Source: Bradyrhizobium liaoningense (GTDB taxonomy: Bacteria > Pseudomonadota > Alphaproteobacteria > Rhizobiales > Xanthobacteraceae). Taken from it: a DNA stretch of 64,000 nt. A model generated the notes under the pieces. The model was not told the DNA's origin and did no database searches. It saw nothing but the letters and a program-made list of their open reading frames with translations. The first letter of the stretch is position 1. Each line of letters starts with the position of its first letter. Location: NCBI RefSeq assembly GCF_018130955.1, contig NZ_JAFCJM010000002.1, positions 1 through 64,000 on the forward strand, given 5' to 3'. Made by a program: the position numbers and the translations under genes. Positions 59,010 to 64,000 of the stretch are shown here, piece by piece.

Positions 59010-59948
59010 ATGACCGCGCTCGCCGAAACTGCCGCCAAGTTCAGCCAGTATCGTCGCGAGCGCGCCGCCGATCGGGCACCACTCCCGCCACGCCGGCCGC
59101 TGACGTCGGCACAGTTCAACCACGCTGCCGACCGCTCGGACGCCGACTTGGTGGACCTTCAGCGCCGCGAGGGCGCGGCGGCGGAGCGTGAGCGGATGTT
59201 GGATCAACGCAAAAGGGCGGTTGCGGAAGACCGCGCGCACGATCGCAACGCCCTCGCGTTACTGCAATCGCAGGGCAGCGACACCGCCGGGCCGAAGCCG
59301 CTACCACCGGTCCCGGAATTCGTGCTTGAAGTCTTCGCGTGCATGCCTGCGTGGGAACATGAGCCGACATTTTGTCACGCGCGCTACGTTCGCAGCATCC
59401 GCGCGCTCGCGGGCTCTAGCGAGGATGCGCAGACGCTTCAGTTGCTAGCCGCCGATGCGCTGACGGAGGCGCTAGGGCCCGTGGCGGGCATGCATTCGGA
59501 ATGGCGCATGATGCACACGGCAGCCCGCCGGCTTGTCGTGCGATTGGAAAGCCCGTTCGGCGACGGCGAGGACGACATCGGCTCGTTGCAACGGCTTCAT
59601 GCGAAGCTGTCCCGGATTTCCGCAATGCTGATCACTGCGGAGTTTGTTGAGCGGCGCGGCCTTTTCGCTTCGAGCTACGCGCCCGCGCTGGTTTCGTTGC
59701 CAGCGCCGAAGCCCGCGTCGCCCGCACAATGTCACGCCGACGCGCTGCGGGCTGCCGTTGAGCGTGGCGACGTGCGATGGACCGGGGACGGGCCTCCGGC
59801 TGTGGTGGTGGAGCGGCAGCGCGAGCTTGCACCGGCAGCACCAAGACCTCTAAGCCCGCGAGCCGCGCAGATGACCATTGAGCGCTTGATCGAGGCGGGC
59901 GTTCCCATCCCGCTGGAGTTGGCTGCCATGGCACGGGCGGAGCGTTGA
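59010..59948 (+). CDS. Element protein of unknown function (312 aa)
   Basis: ATG 59010 has GAAGGA 8 nt upstream. An Arg/Glu-rich N-terminal coiled coil (SDADLVDLQRREGAAAERERMLDQRKRAVAEDRAHDRN) is followed by a helical core (YVRSIRALAGSSEDAQTLQLLAADALTEAL, DDIGSLQRLHAKLSRISAML) and a C-terminal helix (RAAQMTIERLIEAGVPIPLELAAMARAER). No family is recognised. A diverged copy of its last 60 bp recurs at 62143. Confidence 0.65.
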   Translation: MTALAETAAKFSQYRRERAADRAPLPPRRPLTSAQFNHAADRSDADLVDLQRREGAAAERERMLDQRKRAVAEDRAHDRNALALLQSQGSDTAGPKPLPPVPEFVLEVFACMPAWEHEPTFCHARYVRSIRALAGSSEDAQTLQLLAADALTEALGPVAGMHSEWRMMHTAARRLVVRLESPFGDGEDDIGSLQRLHAKLSRISAMLITAEFVERRGLFASSYAPALVSLPAPKPASPAQCHADALRAAVERGDVRWTGDGPPAVVVERQRELAPAAPRPLSPRAAQMTIERLIEAGVPIPLELAAMARAER

Positions 59949-59965
59949 AGTGAGAAGGGCCGCGA

Positions 59966-59997
59966 CACACGAATTCGCGTCACTTCGGCTAGGAGCC
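59966..59997 (+). repeat. 32-bp repeat with palindrome and ribosome-binding-site-like core (second copy 63061-63092)
   Basis: CACACGAATTCGCGTCACTT followed by CGGCTAGGAGCC is identical to 63061-63092 except for one base. The second copy carries the perfect palindrome ACACGAATTCGTGT, and its AGGAG serves the gene at 63097. Here no gene follows, so this copy looks like an orphan leader. Confidence 0.75.
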
Positions 59998-60042
59998 AGT
60001 GGAGCTGTTCTTCTGGGCATTGTGCCGTAGCGTGAAAAGCAA

Positions 60043-60071
60043 AAGGCGAGGCCCCATGGCCCCGCCCTTTG
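60043..60071. terminator. GC-rich hairpin terminator
   Basis: AAGGCGAGGCCCC and GGCCCCGCCCTTT form an imperfect stem around ATG-type loop bases, followed by TTTGTAG. It would stop plus-strand transcription from 59010-59948 and perhaps minus-strand transcription from the genes to the right. Confidence 0.5.
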
Positions 60072-60117
60072 TAGTCTTGGTGTTGATGGTGTTAGCCGGA
60101 GGCTCAACCCGTTCGGG

Positions 60118-60576
60118 TCAGATATACCTTCCCGCTTCTTTTCGAATGGAAAGATAAAGTTGATCGAACCTCCGCTTCGCGAACAGAGAAGACCCAGCAG
60201 CTATTGCTTTAATCTTGGTCTGCTGTTCTGCACTGTATCGACCGAACACGTCTGGATCGGAGAGGATAGCTAACATTCCTTGCTTTACTGCGTTTCCGCC
60301 CTGACCAAATCGGCTAGAGTAGTCGTCCAAAATCTCCATCAATTCTGCAAATGTTTCCAGAATTATCGCCCGTTTGAGGGGGGCAAGATTAGCTGATGTG
60401 CCCTTCACCAGCATATCGTCCGTCATGCCGAAAATAGAATTGTCTAAACTATTGCGAGCGATCAAAGCCGCTTGCCCTTCACTCTTTGAGCCCCGGCCAT
60501 AAAGATTTTGCTTGATCAGAGCCGTCAACTCGTGACGCGTGTCCACGAGGCGGGAAACGGGAACTCCTTCAAACAT
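60118..60576 (-). CDS. Low-GC cargo protein B (152 aa), unknown function
   Basis: ATG 60576 has GAGGGG 8 nt upstream. The product is helical and hydrophilic (RHELTALIKQNLYGRGSKSEGQ, LKRAIILETFAELMEILDDYSSRFGQGG, RRFDQLYLSIRKEAGRYI). It overlaps the upstream gene at 60569 by 8 bp, so the two form an operon. GC content is clearly below that of the backbone genes. No family is recognised. Confidence 0.7.
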   Translation of the reverse strand: MFEGVPVSRLVDTRHELTALIKQNLYGRGSKSEGQAALIARNSLDNSIFGMTDDMLVKGTSANLAPLKRAIILETFAELMEILDDYSSRFGQGGNAVKQGMLAILSDPDVFGRYSAEQQTKIKAIAAGSSLFAKRRFDQLYLSIRKEAGRYI

Positions 60577-61072
60577 TTTTACCCCTCATCACGCTAATCT
60601 TCCATGTGATCTTGAATTGATCGTTAGGCTGCTCGTGCAGTTCAAAGGCGGCGTGCATGTTTGCGTGGCCGACCAAATCTCCATAGGTACAGCCGTCGTC
60701 GAGTGGGTTTGTGAACACCCTCCACAGCATAGCCATAGTCTGGATGTTGGACCCATGGTCGTCCGATGACATGCCATCATCGTGAATGCTGGCGATAACG
60801 GTGTCGGCGAAGCCCCCCAGCTCTAAGCCTGGCATCATCCTGTCCCGGATACCGGGGAACAGCTGTAAGACACCATCCCGTTGAGTAGGTGTCCCGTGCC
60901 AGTTAAGCACCAGTTTGTTGCCCACTGTGGCCGTGACGTTCCCGGTGTTAGTGACACCCGCCACGAATGTCTCACTCCACATCTTTACTTTGCGTTTCAG
61001 TCCGAACATGAGACCCACTTCTCCTTCAGTGTTTGCCAGCATTTTCAGCGGCGAACGCTGTGATGTTTTCAT
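60569..61072 (-). CDS. Low-GC cargo protein A (167 aa), unknown function
   Basis: The start is ATG 61072; ATG 61042 or 61009 are alternatives and no strong ribosome binding site is seen. A basic N-terminus precedes a beta-rich domain (TFVAGVTNTGNVTATVGNKLVLNWHGTPTQRDGVLQLFPG, then SNIQTMAMLWRVFTNPLDDG) that ends FKITWKISVMRGKNV. The region HDDGMSSDDHGSN is His/Asp rich and could bind metal. It is the first gene of a two-gene operon with 60118-60576. No family is recognised. Confidence 0.65.
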   Translation of the reverse strand: MKTSQRSPLKMLANTEGEVGLMFGLKRKVKMWSETFVAGVTNTGNVTATVGNKLVLNWHGTPTQRDGVLQLFPGIRDRMMPGLELGGFADTVIASIHDDGMSSDDHGSNIQTMAMLWRVFTNPLDDGCTYGDLVGHANMHAAFELHEQPNDQFKITWKISVMRGKNV

Positions 61073-61326
61073 TAGGCTGGGAGCCTCGCATCAAACCCCG
61101 GTAGTAGCAGCACTTAGCGGCTGTGTCCCTCGCCAGTGCCAAGTAGGCTGACAATCTACACAACTAGTTACGGAAGGACGGTGAAAGCAGATCGATGGGG
61201 ATCAGACTTAGCATTCGCCTTCTCTTTCATCTCTTCGAAGTCCTTCAACGTGTCAGCGGTCATGTGATTGGTGACCCACGACGACGACGAAGACAGCGGA
61301 TGTGCAACGGTTGGCCGCCAAACCAT

Positions 61327-62169
61327 TCAAGCGGTTGTTCGGTCGGGCGAGACAAGCGCCGCTAGTTCGGCTTGCTTCTGCTTGACCGCGTTTAGCTGGG
61401 AACTGAACCACGCGATATCGACCGTGCCGTTCGCGACGTCATCCTCTAGCTGCGCGAGCAGTGTGTACTGCTCTCGGATCAGCGGAGCCAGATGATCGTC
61501 TTTGAATGCCGCTATCAGGTGCGCGTCGTCATCCCTGTACTCGTCGACAGCGACGTGCATCGCTTCCATCACGCCAACGTCGAGGGATTTGACCTCCTTG
61601 TGCAACGCGTAGTGCAGTTCCAGTTCGGTATCTTTCGCTTTGTCCAGACCGTAGGACTTCATGCCGACAGCAATCAGGCAACCGTCGGAGAGAACCGCCA
61701 TTAGCCAACGCTGCGTTAGCAGCAACTGCAAATTCTTCTCGTTCGCGTCCTTCGCCCAATCTGCGTCTTTGCACATGAAAGACCATGATGCGACGTGCTT
61801 AGCGCCCTGCGAGACGACGTACGCAGCGCGCCATGTACGTTCCATCATGATGAGCTTCAGGAGGCGTGACTTTTGCATTTGCCACGTTGCTTCATCTGCG
61901 AGCATCTTAAGCTGCGATTTGCAGTAGTCCCGCCAATAATCGAGCAAGCTGGTCCCGTTCCTGCCGACCAAACCCGCCGCAAGGCGCTTCCAATCGGCGG
62001 GCAGCGGCGGCGATGTAATTATGTTGTCGGCGTTTTTTAGCAGCTCATTGTACGTCAGGGGTCGGTGGAAAAGTGCTTTGAAGAATGCCATCTCTTGCGC
62101 CTTAATATCGCTTGCGCGGCGAATGGGTTCAGGGCCGTCCGCGTTTCCATCCGCCGGAGTTGATGCCAT
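61327..62169 (-). CDS. Low-GC cargo protein C (280 aa), unknown function
   Basis: The frame starts at ATG 62169, but that start has no ribosome binding site and its first 25 codons lie antisense to a duplicated gene end; ATG 62091, with AAGG 9 nt upstream, gives a better 254 aa product. It is mainly helical with many Trp and Met (TSLLDYWRDYCKSQLKMLADEATWQMQ, TWRAAYVVSQGAKHVASWSF, LHKEVKSLDVGVMEAMHVAVDEYRDD). No family is recognised. A gene-free 254-bp gap separates it from cargo gene A. Confidence 0.65.
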   Translation of the reverse strand: MASTPADGNADGPEPIRRASDIKAQEMAFFKALFHRPLTYNELLKNADNIITSPPLPADWKRLAAGLVGRNGTSLLDYWRDYCKSQLKMLADEATWQMQKSRLLKLIMMERTWRAAYVVSQGAKHVASWSFMCKDADWAKDANEKNLQLLLTQRWLMAVLSDGCLIAVGMKSYGLDKAKDTELELHYALHKEVKSLDVGVMEAMHVAVDEYRDDDAHLIAAFKDDHLAPLIREQYTLLAQLEDDVANGTVDIAWFSSQLNAVKQKQAELAALVSPDRTTA

Positions 62170-62201
62170 GGCGCGGGGAGAGCTGAAGTGAAAAGGCCGC
62201 G
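62143..62201 (+). repeat. Diverged copy of the end of gene 59010-59948
   Basis: GTTTCCATCC, GGAGTTGATGCCATGGCGCGG and GCTGAAGTGAAAAGGCCGCG line up with 59901-59964 (GTTCCCATCC, GGAGTTGGCTGCCATGGCACGG, GTTGAAGTGAGAAGGGCCGCG) with small gaps. The three cargo genes therefore sit between direct repeats derived from this gene end. A hairpin (AAAGGCCGCGC ... GCGTGGCCTTT, to about 62233) follows and may be a terminator. Confidence 0.65.
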
Positions 62202-62367
62202 CATCCGTTCGTCCGGGATTGCGTGGCCTTTGTAGCCCGTAGTTGCGCGAAGCACTTGCGGGCGGAGAACCCTATCGAGGTTTCGGGATTTTCGCAAGGT
62301 TGCAGCGGCGGGGCGGGCGGCTGATACGTCAAGCCGCGTAACGCGGCGGCTATACGCCGAAGCGGGG

Positions 62368-62568
62368 CTATTCGTCGTCAGCCTCTTTGCGCGGGCGGCC
62401 CATCGTCGGGGGCGCGTCGCCGGTCCCCATCTTCTCGATAACGATTGCCGCGATTTCCGCTGCCGCAGCCCGACCATGCTTCGCCGCGCGCCTCTCCACG
62501 GCTGCCGCCGTCTTCGTTGGCAGCGTCACGGCGTACCGCGGACCGCGGCGCTTCCTGTCATCAACCAT
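62368..62568 (-). CDS. Ribbon-helix-helix-like repressor candidate (66 aa)
   Basis: ATG 62568 has AGGAG 9 nt upstream. After a basic start (MVDDRKRRGPRY) come AVTLPTKTAAAVERRAAKHGRAAAAEIAAIVIEKMG, a short beta strand and two helices like the ribbon-helix-helix fold of CopG/Arc-type repressors, and a basic-acidic end (GRPRKEADDE). Four palindromes lie directly upstream in the divergent promoter region, so it probably represses both itself and the unit starting at 62746. Confidence 0.7.
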   Translation of the reverse strand: MVDDRKRRGPRYAVTLPTKTAAAVERRAAKHGRAAAAEIAAIVIEKMGTGDAPPTMGRPRKEADDE

Positions 62569-62582
62569 TATAAACGTCTCCT

Positions 62583-62718
62583 AGTGGCGCCACTAGCACA
62601 CCCGGACACAACCGTAAATCCCGGGGTAGTGGTGCCACTTCTGCATAGCTGTCCTGCATAACAAGTGGCGCCACTATCTTGACGTCCGTTCCGGCCCGAG
62701 CCTAAAAGTGGCGCCACT
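62583..62718. promoter_or_regulatory. Four-copy operator array AGTGGCGCCACT
   Basis: Perfect 12-bp palindromes occur at 62583-62594, 62664-62675 and 62707-62718, and a one-mismatch copy (AGTGGTGCCACT) at 62628-62639. The first extends to a 16-bp palindrome (CTAGTGGCGCCACTAG). They fill the 177-bp gap between the divergent genes at 62568 and 62746; TTGACG at 62679 could be part of a plus-strand promoter. The probable ligand is the ribbon-helix-helix protein encoded next to it. Confidence 0.85.
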
Positions 62719-62745
62719 AAACGTCGCCAGCACGGAGCCGCCGAC

Positions 62746-63087
62746 ATGACCACCGCAGAGCGCACCACTGCCGCCGACATCGCCGCCATGCAGCGCCTTG
62801 GCTACCGGTACGCCGCCGCCGCGGTGGAGCTGTCGGACGGAACGTTCAGCTTCTCCGGCCTCCGTCGCGATGCCGTGCAGGCGATGGACGCCATGATTGT
62901 GGAGCGAAGCGAAGGTGACCGCCGGTACGTCATCATTCTCAGCAAGCGCGCCCGTTTCGAAACGAACAAGGACGGTGCCGGCGCGAAGTGGGCGGCGCTC
63001 TGCGACCGCGCCCAAGAGCTTCGCCACGGCGTCCGTGACCGTGTTGTCACTCACACCGATCACACGAATTCGTGTCACTTCGGCTAG
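62746..63087 (+). CDS. Element protein of unknown function (113 aa)
   Basis: ATG 62746 has CGGAG 7 nt upstream. The product is alpha/beta (AAMQRLGYRYAAAAVELSDGTFSFSGLRRDAVQAMDAMIVERSEGDRRYVIILSKRARFETN has helix, strand and turn signals). The C-terminal 16 residues come from the repeat at 63061 and may be incidental. It is the first gene of a unit controlled by the operator array. Confidence 0.6.
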   Translation: MTTAERTTAADIAAMQRLGYRYAAAAVELSDGTFSFSGLRRDAVQAMDAMIVERSEGDRRYVIILSKRARFETNKDGAGAKWAALCDRAQELRHGVRDRVVTHTDHTNSCHFG

Positions 63088-63096
63088 GAGCCGCGC

Positions 63097-63351
63097 ATGT
63101 TCCCGAAAGACCCCAGCAACGAACCCGCCCCGACACCGCGCAAGGAATGCCGCGAGCGCGTCCAAGCGCAGCACCTTCGGCAAGGCGACTTCCTGCCGGC
63201 AACGCGTGACACCGTCGTGGGCGTGAGCCGCGGCGTTCGGACACCGTCCGGCAAGGTGGAAGTGACCTTGAGCAAGCCCGACCGCGGGATGCGTACGGCC
63301 GTGTGGGGGGCCCGAACCGAAATCAGCATCATTCGCGAAACCGCAGCCTGA
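63097..63351 (+). CDS. Element protein of unknown function (84 aa)
   Basis: ATG 63097 has AGGAG 8 nt upstream, provided by the 32-bp repeat. The product carries a beta-rich C-terminal half (GVRTPSGKVEVTLSKPDRGMRTAVWGARTEISII) that looks like a small barrel. No family is recognised. Confidence 0.6.
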   Translation: MFPKDPSNEPAPTPRKECRERVQAQHLRQGDFLPATRDTVVGVSRGVRTPSGKVEVTLSKPDRGMRTAVWGARTEISIIRETAA

Positions 63352-63364
63352 AGGGTACCCGGCA

Positions 63365-63544
63365 ATGCAAAAGCTCCTGATGACCGCAGCCATGTTTTGC
63401 TTCAACGCCGTGGCCGTGTGCTCAATCGCCAAAGCGGGCCATCCCGGCACCGCGGTCACACTCGCCCCCGTCGTGGTCTTCATCGCGATTATGGACGCGG
63501 TCCACACCGTCAAGTTTCGCGGCGGCTCCCAGCACGGTCGCTGA
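63365..63544 (+). CDS. Small membrane protein (59 aa)
   Basis: ATG 63365 has GAAGGG 9 nt upstream and the frame ends at TGA 63542. Two hydrophobic segments are visible (MTAAMFCFNAVAVCSIA and AVTLAPVVVFIAIMDAV), followed by a basic end. It fits the small-membrane-protein genes common in phage-like elements. Confidence 0.55.
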   Translation: MQKLLMTAAMFCFNAVAVCSIAKAGHPGTAVTLAPVVVFIAIMDAVHTVKFRGGSQHGR

Positions 63545-63622
63545 CGAAGGGGCGCGGCTTCGGGTGGACCGGCAAACTTCTCCGGAGCCGCGCCTTTCAA
63601 TTCAATCATAGATTTTATCAGG

Positions 63623-63877
63623 ATGGAAATGCGCGTGAGCGACCTTTCGACCCTATCGACAATGTCGACCTTCGAACTGCGCAAACTTCAAGGCGCGGTA
63701 GTGGAGGAACTGAGCTTCCGCAACGGCAACGCTCGAATGCGACGCGCGTTCGCCAGCGCCGCAATCGATTTGAACCGTCGTCCGGAAATTGACCTGTCGG
63801 ACCGTTGGCGGGTGGCGTCCGTCGCGCTGTTGTCGGTCGTCACCGTGGCCGTGCTCGTGTGGGGTACCATGCAATGA
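63623..63877 (+). CDS. Membrane-anchored element protein (84 aa)
   Basis: The start is ATG 63623, with CAGG upstream; an internal GTG at 63635 is an alternative. The N-terminal 55 residues are helical and charged (MSTFELRKLQGAVVEELSFRNGNARMRRAF). A C-terminal anchor (VASVALLSVVTVAVLVWG) follows. Its stop overlaps the next start (ATGA). Confidence 0.6.
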   Translation: MEMRVSDLSTLSTMSTFELRKLQGAVVEELSFRNGNARMRRAFASAAIDLNRRPEIDLSDRWRVASVALLSVVTVAVLVWGTMQ

Positions 63878-64000
63878 GCAAGCAACCCGACCCGCATCTG
63901 ATGGCAGCCAGTGACGAACAGATTAAGCAGTGGCTTGCGCTGGCGGTCCACAGGAAAGAACACAAGCGAGTAAGCGCGATTAAGTTTGCGATGGTGCGCC
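63874..64000 (+). CDS. Element protein, N-terminal part (3' end outside window)
   Basis: ATG 63874 overlaps the upstream stop by four bases. The visible 42 residues (MSKQPDPHLMAASDEQIKQW, then LALAVHRKEHKRVSAIKFAMVR) are helical and basic; the gene continues past the edge. No family can be assigned. Confidence 0.6.
   Translation, partial: MSKQPDPHLMAASDEQIKQWLALAVHRKEHKRVSAIKFAMVR

Overview
The window looks like a chromosome segment of a Bradyrhizobium-type alphaproteobacterium. The signs are high GC, a cyclic beta-(1,3)/(1,6)-glucan locus resembling ndvB/ndvD/ndvC, several orphan periplasmic substrate-binding proteins of the ABC_sub_bind type, DUF3551-like and H-NS-like small proteins, and many dispersed palindromic repeats. 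This assignment is made from family recognition only.

Region 1 (1-4957) holds a tandem set of three exported caspase-like (peptidase C14) proteins with Ala/Lys/Glu coiled coils and Cys-rich tails; the first is cut by the window edge. Region 2 (4958-13820) is gene-poor and rich in small ORFs. It holds a truncated group II intron 5' end, two copies of an inverted-repeat element flanking a DUF3551 gene, an NAD(P)-binding protein, a series of 30-100 aa proteins missed by long-ORF searches, a cold-shock protein, an H-NS N-terminal fragment, a frameshifted zinc-finger-like gene, two related hairpin elements and a tRNA-Lys(TTT).

Region 3 (14084-36569) is core chromosome: the glucan locus (synthase with GH17 and GT2 domains, small exported protein, GH17-type membrane protein), glmU and glmS for UDP-GlcNAc synthesis, a DUF502 membrane protein, a 3-hydroxyisobutyrate-dehydrogenase-like reductase, recG, sdhE-mfd, one substrate-binding protein and a degenerate GGDEF protein.

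Region 4 (about 36.8 kb to the right edge) is a mosaic mobile element. Its backbone is plus-strand, tightly packed ORFs, most without recognisable families. They include an excisionase/AlpA-like protein, a ribbon-helix-helix pair, and a large primase-polymerase plus RepA-type AAA ATPase preceded by an iteron-like region. This looks like an integrated plasmid or phage-satellite replicon. No integrase is visible in the window, so the right end lies outside it. The backbone is interrupted by chromosomal-type DNA (38.6-46.4 kb: three ABC_sub_bind genes, an IS110 element, a cupin and a double GNAT protein) and by an insertion at about 50.4-52.4 kb with an 821-bp IS5-family element. Low-GC minus-strand cargo genes sit at 50.6-51.1 and 60.1-62.2 kb.

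Two regulatory signals tie the element together. A GTATRC-N3-GTATAC motif precedes four transcription units, and four copies of AGTGGCGCCACT lie between divergent units, one of which encodes a ribbon-helix-helix protein. These, with the primase-helicase and the iteron region, are the best candidates for an undescribed system.
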